Part shown: one piece after another, positions 37,397 to 48,522 of the stretch
Numbering within the stretch: the stretch's first letter is position 1
Layout: every line of letters begins with the position of its first letter
Assembly: GCA_029531795.1 (NCBI GenBank)
Contig: JAPEIS010000013.1
Location: forward strand, 1,612,001 to 1,676,000
Length of the DNA: 64,000 nt
Reading direction: 5' to 3'
DNA from: Sclerotinia nivalis
Taxonomy: Eukaryota > Ascomycota > Leotiomycetes > Helotiales > Sclerotiniaceae
The notes under the pieces: generated by a model
Databases searched by the model: none
What the model was told of the DNA's origin: nothing
The model's input: the letters and a program-made list of their open reading frames with translations, nothing else
Position numbers and translations under genes: made by a program

Positions 37397-38989
37397 TATT
37401 TTTGTATGCGACTCGGCGATTTGTGATCGTAGAATGAAGATACGAAAGATGTTTCAAGGGAAGAAATTGTCACTCGCTCCACAGAGGCTTCCGATGCCCG
37501 AATTTTATCAGGATTTGAAGGATATCGACGCGGCGAGGTGGGAGGGAAGAGCCGGAAATAAAGTATGAAAATTCGTATTAGAAAGAAAGTAGAATTGTAC
37601 AACGTGTATCAAGAACCTGAATTACCACTGTGGTATTGGAAGAAAACAGGTTGTTAATTTGGAAAAAAATCGTCGACCTTGCAGACGAGAAAGTATTAGA
37701 TGTAGTTGTAAGTGTACAGAAAATTAATCGCGCAAGAAAGATTCTTAATTTTCTCAAAAGTGTACACAACAGAACCATAGCTTTATCACATCGTGCCTAC
37801 CTGTTACACAAAGTTACACCAAATAGAATGCAGCCAGTGAATGGAGTGATTCAATTCGATGGGCGAATCTATATCAAAACGGCAGGTGTGACCAAGCGGT
37901 ACATGTGTGCGACTTTGAAGTTTAGCGAAACCATTCACGAACCAGGTGAAGTACCTTCGTATCTTCGTACTTTCCTTCCTCGTGTAATTGTAATGATCCT
38001 CGTTCCCTTTCACCAATTGATTTGTGTACAACCTGATCTTGTAAGATCTTATGTACCTGGTAGATAGCTAGCTACCTATGAAACTCAGGTATATGGTAAA
38101 AGAGACACAGTATATTTCTGTGAGAGGAAAAGAAAGGGGGGGTAAGGAAACAACTACCGATCATATTCACAGTGACGATGACGGTAAATCGTAATCGTTA
38201 TAACTTGCAGGCACACTGCAACTGCAACATTGACATGCATCTCAGACATGGGGAAGAACCTAGTTATCCGTGGCACAAGGCCTTGAGTTACATCACACTA
38301 CATGTGAAGGTTTGGTTGTTCGGCTATTGTTTCTGTTTTGCCTACCAATCAAGAGAATCGCCTTGAGACTCTAGATTTCAGGAAACATCTCAGGTTTTGT
38401 GTGGTTCTTGACCATTGCATTATTCCAATGTAGTCGTATGTTTGTTGCTCATCCCTGACGGACGTCTACATCAGCTTCGGAATAGAGTACGGTCGTGCAA
38501 GACTGAGGGCTGACAGTCTCTATGCTGAATACTCTGGTGCATGGTGTTATGTGGTATTGAATAATCCCGTATCCAATGTTATCAGTGGAAGCAAGTAAAC
38601 AGGAGGGTAAAGCAGGCCTTTAAATCTCATACATCACAGCGACATCCATCCATCTGGACAGTGCAATGAATCATTGACGCATGCAAAAGAAGTAAAAGTA
38701 TGACTGGGGAAGTCGCTGAGGTATTGAGCTCATGAGAACTAGCTGACAAGCTACACGAAGTGTAAAGATAACCAGTTAAAATCTTAGCTTTCGTTATGTG
38801 CAACAGGAGACTACCAAAAACGATCAGTTCAACCCTGTAATTCTGTGGTATTTTTGCATCCGACTTGATCAGGACAAACTCTACTTAAGTTATTTAAAAA
38901 AAAATCAAAGCCTCATCATTCGGAAATAGGCTCAATATTTCTACGGCCCAGTGTCTCGTATTCTGTGAAGCTCTAGAAAAAAGAATTCC
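37397..38989. other. intergenic, no gene seen
   Basis: A 1.6-kb stretch upstream of the amino-acid transporter. A 145-codon plus-strand frame (37630-38067) lacks an ATG for its first two fifths and has no recognisable domain. A tRNA A-box-like string near 37888 lacks a matching B box. Confidence 0.5.
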
Positions 38990-40177
38990 CTACCACCACA
39001 TCTCTGCAGCACCAGAAGCCTTAGCAGCATGCCCAGGTATCACACCTTCTTTCTTCGCCTCGGAATCAACAATAAAAGGAATCTCATCCTTCAAACTCCT
39101 TCCCGTAGGTTTCCAACCCAAGAATTCCCTAGCTCTCTTTGCAAATCCTTTAGAATTCAATCCCCAAGACACAGCTTCGAATCCAGCAAATTCTTTAGCT
39201 TCTTCCACATTCATCGGTGCCACCTCCTTCTTTTTAATAAGTCCTTTCTCATATGCTACTTCACCAACTTGTTTGGATACTTCTCCCCATACATGGTGGC
39301 CATTCTCGGCCAGGAAATATCCCTTCTCATTCCATAATTCCGCATCATTAGGTCCGGGTCCTGCAACGGCTGCTTCGGCGAGTAATAACCATAACTGACT
39401 GAGATCATGAACATGGACATTATCCCATTCCGTCAGACCCTTTCCAAGTTGAGGAGCCTGACCCTTCTGCAAGGTAGTCTGAACCAAATTGTATACCTGA
39501 CGACTTCGTTGATTTCCGGGGCCTCGACCAGGACCATAGATTGTGGGTGGACATACGATAGCGGTCTTCACGCTGTCGGATCCAGTATCCAAAACAATCT
39601 TGTCGATCTCTCGATGGAAAGCAGTATCGGGTAAATTAGTCAATTTCGAAACGCCTTCGAGATCGTCGTATGGTTCTTGTGATGGAGGTTCACCATAGGT
39701 TTGGGTTTCCATGTCTTTCCAGCAGAGAATACCGGATCCTGACAGGTGTAACCAGTAACCTGGATTTTCTTTCGTGTGGCCTTTGGCGAGACCTTTCGCT
39801 ATAGATTTTGCAGCGACCTCATGGTCGGAGGAATCTGCGGTATCTGGGGATTTATATTAGCGATGTCAAAATCCATGAAGGTTTCAATCAAAACTTACGT
39901 AGAACAATATCCGCTTTGGCAGCTTCTTGTTCAATGATCGAGGCATCATCCAATGTCCCATATGTGAAACGAACTTTGGGAAATGCAGCAGCTACTGGAG
40001 CTGCTTTATCGGAGTTTCGAACCAATGCTGTGTACTCCCAATCTGGATGTGCGTTGTAAAGTGTATAGAGTGCATCACCGCCAGCGTAACCTGTGGTTCC
40101 TGTGCTTGAAGTTGTTAATTGGTGATTTGTTGGTGGTGGTGTAACCTTAGAGCTTACATGAAAATTTTTGGTGCCAT
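38990..40177 (-). CDS. NAD(P)-dependent epimerase/dehydratase-type protein
   Basis: Three exons, 40158-40177, 39899-40104 and 38990-39843, encode 359 residues; introns are 53 and 55 nt. The 20-nt first exon (MAPKIFI) must be joined through an AAG acceptor to give IFITGTTGYAGGDALYTLY, the intact G-x-x-G-x-x-G dinucleotide-binding loop, which settles the start. The second join gives VLHTADSSDHEVAAKSIAKGL, a family hallmark. WLHLSGSGILCW and PPTIYGPGRGPGNQ are typical later strands. The protein belongs to the extended or atypical short-chain dehydrogenase/NmrA-like fungal group, usually annotated as NAD(P)-binding or epimerase-like; its substrate is unknown. It is cytosolic by lack of any signal. 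Confidence 0.88.
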
Positions 40178-41456
40178 TGTGTTTAAGCTTTGTGAAATGT
40201 GATTTTGAACTGGAATGTAGATTTACTTCTAGATAGAAATAGATACAGAAAATAACTAGGACGCTTCCATACATTTACATTTCTATACATTGGTGTTGGA
40301 GCTTGATCTCCTCGGTTTCGCGTTCCTAATACTGTAATGACGCAAAATACTTGAATATTTATTTATAAGCAATGAGGTAAACAGGACTTTGTTGTTCTTA
40401 TTGAGGGGCTACTCTACTTAAGGTTAGGTGTGATCCCGTAAACTATATAAAAAGTGTATGCCTTATATGTTAGGCGCATAATAGCCTAACACCGCAGTAC
40501 AATTAACCTTAACCTTAATATTTATCTTCGCCCCACGGGTTTCAAAATTGAGACCGATTGCGGACCTATTGGCACAAATACCCATATAATTTCGAGAGAT
40601 TCGGACTCTTGGCATTTGCCCAGACCCGCTGATTCTGCTTGATATTTTCGGTGTTAAGAAGTTGTGGGTGGCTGTATGTGGCTGATTCGGATAAAAATCT
40701 CAGCCACAATGATGTCGCCATCAATGAAGCTACGGAGACGGTCTAATAATCGTCCGACCGAATTTAAACCGAAGGCCAAGAGCTGGAATCTCTTGATAGT
40801 CTGAAGAAGAGTATCAGCCGACCTGTACCATAAAACTACCGAGCTGGCATTCCCGTGACTACATCATTCAATTTGAATATCACATTATAATCAAGCATCG
40901 GGACGTTGTAAAGATATTGACTGCTTTTCAAACATCCAAATTTTCCCAGACTTCCAGACATCAACAGCTCGTATCTAGTCTGTTAGTGCGCGCTATCCAT
41001 TGGACGTCTTGTGTCAAAGGATACTATTGAGCAAAGTCGATTCGTATTACTCCGTACATTCAAGACTATGAATTAAGGGGGAAAGGGGGGAGCCGGGGGC
41101 AGTGGGGAACCATAAAACCTTGGCTCGGTATTTTTCTCTCAGTTTAAAAGCTGCGGGGAATCATTTTAGCCAGGTCAGACCTGAATTTTTTCTACAGCTG
41201 GCGGTTACAATCATATATATCTTGACGACCAAGATAGAGGAAAAGGTGGTTTCCCCAGCTTATGAGTGTTATGATGGTCGATGGCACTTTATATTAGATC
41301 TGTTCAATGAGAGATGTTGCGCAAAATGGGATTTGATTCCTGGTACAGTGGATTTACTTTAACCCGATGTTTGAAATAGTAATAATTTTCGAGCACAGAG
41401 TATACAAGTTGCACTCCTCGAATTTTCAGCTGTCAACAACCAGCCCAGATCTTCGA
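40178..41456. other. intergenic, no gene seen
   Basis: About 1.3 kb holding the epimerase promoter and the 3' region of the small membrane-protein gene. An 86-codon frame at 41102-41362 has no recognisable feature. Confidence 0.5.
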
Positions 41457-42145
41457 CTACTTTCCCTCCTCATCTCGCATCACTTTGGGATCCGGAAGTG
41501 AACACAGGAGTGTACCTATTGCCGCAGTAAAGCCGATCATCATACCGACTATCACTATTGAATCGCCTTCAAAACTAGGTGTTTGAAGACCATAGTTGAT
41601 CATCGAAAGTCCTAAAACCAATAATGCCTGAAAGAGTGGAAGACCGCCTGTCACAGGATTAACTCCAGATTCAGACTCAAGATTCATAACAAATAATCGT
41701 ACCTTTCTTGAAGCCATAAGGGAAAGCGGCTTTTGAAGTATACAGGAAAAGAATACGAAGAACAAGGCAAACCGTTACAATGATTGCGCCAAACAAGGTA
41801 TCTAAGAAATCAAAGCAACAATTAGCAATTGTCACCTCTGCAGAACTCTTCAATAACAGATAAAGACTTACAAAAGCTGATCAGTCCAACAATCGATTGT
41901 TTCCAATCTTGAAGTTTATCCTCATGAACGATACGGAAAAGAGACCAGCCAATTTGATCCCCAAAAATTGATCTGAAAGCTCGAGCTGAAAAATCATAAA
42001 GTTCGGCGCCTCGCCCATCTTTCCATAATTTAGCAGTTTCTTCTGCAATCTCGGGTGATGTGCCGAGCTTTGATATGAGGGTGCGAGAAATATAGGCGCG
42101 CACATCGCTAGAAGTGGCTGACAGGGCGGGCAATCTTGGTGTCAT
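41457..42145 (-). CDS. small membrane protein, 187 residues, unknown function
   Basis: Three exons, 41872-42145, 41703-41801 and 41457-41647, with introns of 70 and 55 nt. The start is the ATG at 42145 (MTPRLPALSATSSDVRAYI); the open frame reaches four codons further upstream without an ATG. The soluble N-terminal part is helical and charged (SRTLISKLGTSPEIAEETAK, LYDFSARAFRSIFG). Exon 2 adds a hydrophobic segment (TLFGAIIVTVCLVLRILFLY), and exon 3 two more (FQALLVLGLSMINYGL and IVIVGMMIGFTAAIGTLL). Three membrane helices are therefore likely. I do not recognise the family. All three splice joins restore continuous hydrophobic or charged patterns, which supports the model. Confidence 0.68.
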
Positions 42146-43459
42146 GATATCAAGCAATGAGTTTTGTATGGGGCCTGGTTAATTCTCTAATGGAATGTTA
42201 CATGAGTTTTTGGTCAAATTCATGAGATGAGAATAATACAAAGGTGTAAGTTATCGCAACCTGTGTTAACATCATTCTCGCTTACTAATTGCCGGTATCC
42301 GGTGTTAGGCTCAATATGGCAAGTACGATTGTGGGTCTATATAGTCAGGAGTAAGAATAACCCTTTCACTGGATTGTGAATGTGGGACATCCGCTTACAG
42401 ACAAGAAAATCGGATTCTATGGCTAACCTCGCTTTATTCATTCATACAGTCCCTCATCTACCTAGTATGCTGTCCTTCTGCTACATATCTTGGTATACAA
42501 TTGATCTTCGAATCCTAGACTTAGGCTCAATATCGGCTTCATATGATAGGAAGACATACGTGGGGAAGGTAATATACAAGTTTGTAAGATAAATTGGAGT
42601 TCAGTAAGCACCATTCTCCGGCCCCACGCAAAGCTCCAATTTTTGCAAATTTTACTGACTATCAATTATATCTATTACCTTGTTTTGCTTTTCGTTTGGG
42701 AATAGTGCTCCTGTTAGGTCTTATTTGCCTCGAGCTTGCCTATCGCCCAACTAGATTACTGTGTGTAAGACTCGGATTTGGGTTCCTTAATCCATCGTTT
42801 TTTAGAGGAGACGAGACCAGGTTGTGGCTCCCTCATGCACAGGGCGGTTACTTGTTGAATATCAAGGAAGAATAAGATTGTAAATAAGGTTAAAGGATGG
42901 AGAACAAAGTGTTTTTACAAGAGAATAGATCCGAGAGTGGATTGGGGGGTGGGTTTGTAGATGCTTTGTACTAACTGTACTGCATTCGAGCTGAGATTTT
43001 GACCTGGATTTTCAACGGCTGACACTGTCGGCCCTTGTAAAGAGACGTCATGACGGGAAAACTATATGATAAGAAATATTCTATACAGGGTAGAAAGATA
43101 GACTGGAGTCTAGGAGATGGAGAGGGAAGGTGTTGTATCAGAAAGTGGATGCGGGAGTGGATTTGCGAGTGCAGTCTGGTTGGAGAACCAATACAATCAG
43201 AATTACAAAGTTACATTGGCAGCCGTGTGATCCGGGAAGGAAGGAAAGAAAGTGACTCGAAAGAGGACGAAAGCGAGGTACCATGTAAGCCAGAAAGTCG
43301 ATAAAAGGTGCTCCTGCCGTCTCAGAAAATATCAATCAGACATCCGTTGCTACCTTCTTCGAGCCAACTTTCAGTTCGTTGAATAAGTCCGGCAGAATAT
43401 ATCATCAAGCCAGCGAGCCAGTCTTTATTTAAACGAGGCCATTAGCAACAGTTTACATA
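42146..43459. other. intergenic, no gene seen
   Basis: Between two divergent genes, 1.3 kb. Frames of 65-93 codons on both strands have no protein character. Confidence 0.5.
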
Positions 43460-44415
43460 ATGATTCTTCCAAAAGCTATAGCCGCCCGAGCGTGGACGCC
43501 TTTCTTTCTTGGGTCCGGAATTGCCTTCTTTACTGCCCTAGCAGGTGTCGGTACGAAACTTGCTACTGCATCTTGCTCATCCGCCATGTGGCTAGCATTA
43601 TTCGGTGTACCAGCAGCTACCGGTCCCGTTAGTGCTTGTATCGCCGCTGGTGCGATTGCAGGTATGTATCTCACAGATTCAAATTTCTTCACAAGATGAT
43701 ACTAACCAACAAATTTATAGTGCTGTCATCGTCTGTTGCGGCCGGACTCGCAGCATATGGATACTCGGCTGGTTGGACATTTGAGGGTGACGGTGCGGCC
43801 ATTGGCAAGCGTGGCTCCTACGCGAGGATCATCAACCCCAAGTTCGGAACTGCCCATGTTTTCGATGCTGATAATACCTTGGCTCTGAACTTAACATATG
43901 GTGGAATGCTCGAGAGTCATAACACGACCCTCGTCGCCGTAACCTGGATCGAAACCTTGGAAGGTGCCAACTACACCAATTCGCCTTTGGTTGGTTTGAA
44001 TATGACACAAGGTAGACTGGTCACGCTCAATGACAACGGGGTCATCCGGACGGCGCTTGGAGGAGTAGAAACGCTGCCTAGGATACTCGATGGATTTGCT
44101 GATTTCAAGAACAACGTTACTCGTGTCCAAAAGCGCCAATCAGAGGAAGTTGATTGGTTGTCGTTCAATACGTATGGAGAAAATATGGAGGAGGGAGGGG
44201 TCTATATCGAGGGACTCGATGAGGATGCCAATGCTTCGAAGACCAGTGCAGATTACGGAGTCGACGGATGGGCAGAAAGTTATGATTATTACGCATCAAG
44301 TATGTGCTTGGGCGCTAGTCCACCGAACGACGGCCAGGGCGTCGATTCAATTATCGTCGGTGAAGTTTACATGAACGCCTACGGAGGCATCGACACAATT
44401 TGTCAGTCTGGCTAA
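43460..44415 (+). CDS. secreted or membrane-targeted two-part protein with Kex2 site, unknown family
   Basis: Two exons, 43460-43661 and 43721-44415, with a 59-nt intron, encode 298 residues. The N-terminal 95 residues are very rich in Ala, Gly and Ser and hydrophobic (IAFFTALAGVGTKLATA; FGVPAATGPVSACIAAGAIA; VAAGLAAYGYSAGW), with two Cys. A dibasic KR follows at GAAIGKRGS and another at VQKRQSEE near residue 204, a typical Kex2-type cleavage site. Between them are three N-glycosylation motifs, NLT, NTT and NYT, with NMT and NVT downstream. The C-terminal part is acidic and Tyr/Gly-rich with two Cys. A hydrophobic domain followed by Kex2-released domains is also seen in fungal secreted toxins and effectors, but no homology is established and no function is assigned. 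Confidence 0.7.
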
Positions 44416-45911
44416 ATATGCGTTGTGGTAATTGTTGGAGTTTGAAGGAAAAAGAGAGATGGCTCTTTTGCTAAAGTCATATCTTCAATTCTTTTGTTTT
44501 GTACTCCAGCAAACCGCGTCAATTCAGGGGGACTCGCTTCCTTCCTTGAAATCAGTCGCTTTGCAGCCGGATGTTGGGTCAACCACAGATATCTGATGTA
44601 CATACGTAAACGAGTCTGTGATATAATTCCATGGTTATAGCAAATGATCAAAGGTTATTCGTTGTCTTGAATTATTATCCCTGAACTTTTTTATTATTGA
44701 ATATAAAAAGATTTGTTCTATTGAAGAGTAATAATAATATAGTTTTGTCTTTTTGCTTAGTAGATGTAGATCGTATAATCTTACGAGATTCGAACTCTCT
44801 CATTGTCAGTGCAAGATATGATCACGTGTTCTCTATCCATGTCGGGAATGCTAAGGACTCTATGTATCTATATCTTGTGATGCATTTTACTAAAGGTCAA
44901 AGCATTCGGTATTTGAAGATCTCAATCGTGGTTTCATACATACCAATTGAAAATCGAGGCGGTTTAAGATAATATTGTACTACTGTAGATAAATCTAGAT
45001 ATAGTAAGTAGCTTGTAGAAAGCAAACTTCAGATGCTTCATTGGGAGTATTCGGCAGATACCCCGCAGCCACAGGGCGCACAAGACCCACAACCCGCCCC
45101 ATGGGCGCAGCCTCTCTGTAAGACAGAGATTCTAGACACATCTTATCTGGTGATTAGTTCGCCAACTATTTGCTGCGCTGAGCGTAGACAAGAGATTTAA
45201 TTCTCATGGTCGGCAATCACATTCATACACTCTTCGATAGAACAAGGAATGCATACTTCTAATTGAGGTGGTATGCAAAGCGTGGCGATGGGTAAGTCTA
45301 CAACATATCGTTGCCACCAAGTGCTAGAGTAGCTAGATAATTACCGGAAGCTAGAAGTGGGCGGTAGTAAGGTGGGGTGGTTCGCGGGGAAGCCGCCAAG
45401 GCCCCTATATTTAACTTAAACGTTACCGAGTATCGCCAATGAATGTCACGGTGGCTTATATTGTGAAATTCTACTGGGTGAAGTTGTCACGGCCACACTC
45501 AACAACCCTCGATTGTCATTTCGGAATAATAAAATAGTCAATTTTGAAGGAAATCCTTGATAAAGCTACATGCTCTATCATAACAAAAATGGAACCAATA
45601 CAACGAATTCAACTAGCAGGTGAATGCATGAAGTTAGACACACTACTGCCGGTAAAGGTTTGATAAACTAAACGAACCAGTTTGCAGGCTAAATTGGGCT
45701 GGTGAAACTGGCTAGCTGTTGCCTAGACTGGTCTCCATGTATATCCATCTTCACCTAGCCCCATATACTTAATATACTCGTGCGGCAGGAAAGTATAGAA
45801 CCATCCACTTTAAGCACATGCCACAAGATGGTAAACTACAAGGGGAATAGTGGCCATATTTAAGTGGATGGTTCTGTACTTTCTGGTAGGAGGTAACGAA
45901 TAGGATAAGAA
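44416..45911. other. intergenic with a foldback element
   Basis: A 1.5-kb gene-free stretch. It contains the foldback structure described separately at 45788-45884 and a B-box-like string near 44790 that I could not extend into a tRNA. Confidence 0.5.
45788..45884. mobile_element. short foldback (MITE-like) element
   Basis: Bases 45788-45810 and 45862-45884 form an inverted repeat of 23 bp with two mismatches; the shared core is AGAACCATCCACTT. The spacer is 51 bases and encodes nothing. The flanks outside the arms show weaker inverted similarity (CTCGTGCGGCAGG against TTCGTTACCTCCTACC), so the original element may have been longer. No clear target-site duplication is visible. Such elements are usually non-autonomous DNA transposons, but a large RNA hairpin is an alternative. 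Confidence 0.5.
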
Positions 45912-47215
45912 TCACTGATCATTCTGGTAGGCCTCTAAGACACCCCCGACCATGACCTTAAGAATATCTTCGATTTTCTGCTGTTCAGCTTCTGATGGTG
46001 CTAGAGCGATGAAATTTTCTGGGAGCAGTAGCTCTTCAGGGCTTTCAGGTAGTGTTATTGCGGCAACCTAATTTTAATTAGACGCGAAATTCAACAAATG
46101 GATTCTTCAAAACATACTGGATTGTTTTGTTCAAACTTGTCGTACACCTCTCTGTATCTGACGCTCTCGCTGTTTTGAATGACCGCATCATGGATTGAGT
46201 CTAGGTCGAGACTTTCGGACTGCAGAGATCTATTAATTTTTATCAAGTTTCAATGAGAACAAACTTACAATGCTTTCAGAGTTTGACTTTTCAAGTTCGG
46301 AAATTGTAGTCTTGTTCGTTGAGTCATCCATGACCAACTCGGTCAATTTATTCTGTGGTAATTAGCGAGAACTGAGCAAATGTCATATTTAAAGGGCATG
46401 AACGAACATCAATTATATCATCTGAAGATTCCTTACTATCAGCATCGAGACGGATAACATCCTTATAGATGGCTTCCAAGAATTTCCAGTCAGGCTTTGG
46501 ACCTCCTGGAGCATACTCCATTGTATGATCTCTGGCAACATTAAATTTAGTTGCATCTTTCTGCTCACTTGTTAGTCAAAATCTAGGCAAATACTAGACG
46601 CGGGTAGATAAGGTTTCTCACGTTTCCAGCTCCCTTGAAAATAAGTTTTTGACCCCTCCATCTAGCAAAAGACCAAAGCTTCTCGCTGCAAATGAAAGAA
46701 TTTTGGATGGCTTTATAAGCAGTCATCGCAAACCAATAGCAGTGTCTCCCTCTGAGAATACTGTATTTGCCACCACGGGTTGTAGTGAGTTTCAGAAACT
46801 TGGCCAGGTCAATAACCTTTAGTTTATCGGACTTGAGCTTGAGTGAATATAGTGGCAATGGAAGTTCTCCTTTAACACTACCATTTCCTCCACTGCTACT
46901 ACTACTACTCGTCCAAAAAGTTGCACTGGCGAGAGAGGACGAAGACCATTTCATTGGTTTCCATTGACCAATAATGACCTGGTCTTGCTCCGTGTTGCGC
47001 TCAGCGATGATACGAGTACGTAACTGGGTATCAGTCCGCTCAATGACTACCTGGAGATACTCGTGCTCCACCCATGAATTGAGGTTCTTGACGTGGGTGA
47101 GTGATCTAACTACGCAGTTCTTGTAGGTCTCGGGATTTTCGGAAAGGTGGGAGCACCAGGCCTCAGTTGTTATGGCCTGCTTTTCGCTGACAAAAAGATA
47201 AGGAATGTCCGACAT
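45912..47215 (-). CDS. hypothetical protein, five exons, 362 residues
   Basis: Exons are 46622-47215, 46408-46560, 46269-46352, 46118-46219 and 45912-46067; introns are 61, 55, 49 and 50 nt. Joins are GAGN/KDATKFNVARDH, DDIID/NKLTELVMDD, NSESI/SESLDLDS and EQNNP/VAAITLPES, all at phase 0. The start ATG at 47215 gives MSDIPYLFVSEKQ. The first half is a mixed globular region (SYLQVVIERTD-type strands, a Ser-rich loop, then IDLAKFLKLTTTRGGKYSIL and HCYWFAMTAYKAIQ), perhaps related to fungal proteins of unknown function with a conserved YWFA block. The second half is acidic and helical and likely disordered. No domain is recognised. Confidence 0.65.
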
Positions 47216-48522
47216 GGTAGCAGGACTTATGGAATATGAAATAAAAGTCTGCCAAAACAAGATATTTTCTGGTCGATGATGTCTTTGAATCAAGATAGAC
47301 AGTGGAATTGAAGTTCTATGAAGAAGTGAGATATAACACAGACTTCTCAAAGGTCGCGACTGTCAAGTAAATATACAGAAAAGTTGCTTTCAGCCATGTA
47401 GTAGCTATGTTCTAGGTCCCACCTACAGTTGAAGGTGATTGATCATGAGATCAGAGAGGGGTTGTATGATTGCGCCACGTTGAGTTCAAAATCTGGAGTA
47501 TGCATGTTGGGGTAACTTCACAGCTGAAAAAACATAGCTGAAAAAACACAGCTGAAAAACTTGTCACATTGGGTTCGAAGATTCATGATATGCATATTTA
47601 GTTAACCATACGTAAAGAAACCCCTGTAGTTTTACCCTTTAAGGGATGCTCCTAAGAACACCACGACTCGTGCTGCCAGAGAAAGTCTACAACACTCCCT
47701 TATATGTGGGCCACTATTCTCTTTGTAGTTTACCATCTTATAGTATATCCTTAATAGTGAAGTGTTGCAGATTTCTGGCCGCACGAGTATGAGTCGGATT
47801 TGTTTTCTATGAAATTCTGTTATGAATGAGGCTACCTGATAAACATGCAAGTCAACTACCCACTTTCGGGCCACCTCTTTTTCGTGCTATTTCAAAAAAT
47901 GTTATTATTTTAATTTTTAAACTTTAATAACTGAATAAATATTCAATTTCAATAATCGCCTGTAGAATCATTTTTAATAATACTAATAGAATCCTCTATC
48001 AATTAATAACTTCAATTCTTACAAATTTCGAATTCAAACTAGTTTTCATTACTAGTATTTGTCTTTTCTTAAACATAATCTACTTTAATTTGTATTCTAA
48101 TTACTTTATTTAATATGTTGATTATATAATTAGATAATTTTTAATATCGAAATCTTTTATAATTTTATGAAATAATAATATTTCACAATTCCAGATTAAT
48201 TAATACAATAATTGTTGAGTTATTAAAGTTTTGAGAAATTGGTTGTTTAAAGCTATATGATTTTTTGAAGTGGTCCGAAAGAGGGGTAGTTGATCTGGTG
48301 AAATGCTGATAGACAGCCCAGGGGTATTGATTATATGAAAAATGATATGAATACGTATCTGTCCCTTCATGACATCTTCCAACTTCAACTAAGGGGAATT
48401 CGTCTAAATATCCAGCTACTAGTTTTATATCGAAATTAACTGATATAGTTTTGAATTTTTGTCTCTTTAGAAAAAGGAACAACTTCTTTTCCCTATTATT
48501 TGGAGTGTCAATCCGGATCATT
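47216..48522. other. intergenic with an A/T-rich island
   Basis: Upstream of the orphan gene the DNA is ordinary, but from about 47880 to 48480 it is overwhelmingly A and T with no reading frame of note. It resembles the A/T-rich relics left by repeat-induced mutation. A short tandem repeat lies at 47522-47562. Confidence 0.55.
47522..47562. repeat. 14-bp tandem repeat, about 3 copies
   Basis: The unit AGCTGAAAAAACAY occurs three times in tandem, the last copy being shortened. It lies in non-coding DNA. Confidence 0.8.

Noticed and set aside
37880..37950. tRNA A-box-like string (GACCAAGCGGT)
   Set aside because: No B box and no acceptor stem follow.
37630..38067. 145-codon plus-strand frame
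   Set aside because: No ATG in its first part, no domain, and located in the 5' flank of the amino-acid transporter gene.
41102..41362. 86-codon plus-strand frame
   Set aside because: No domain and no splice partner seen.
44765..44815. tRNA B-box-like string (GAGTTCGAATCTC on the minus strand)
   Set aside because: I could not find a pairing acceptor stem, A box or anticodon arm at the right distance.
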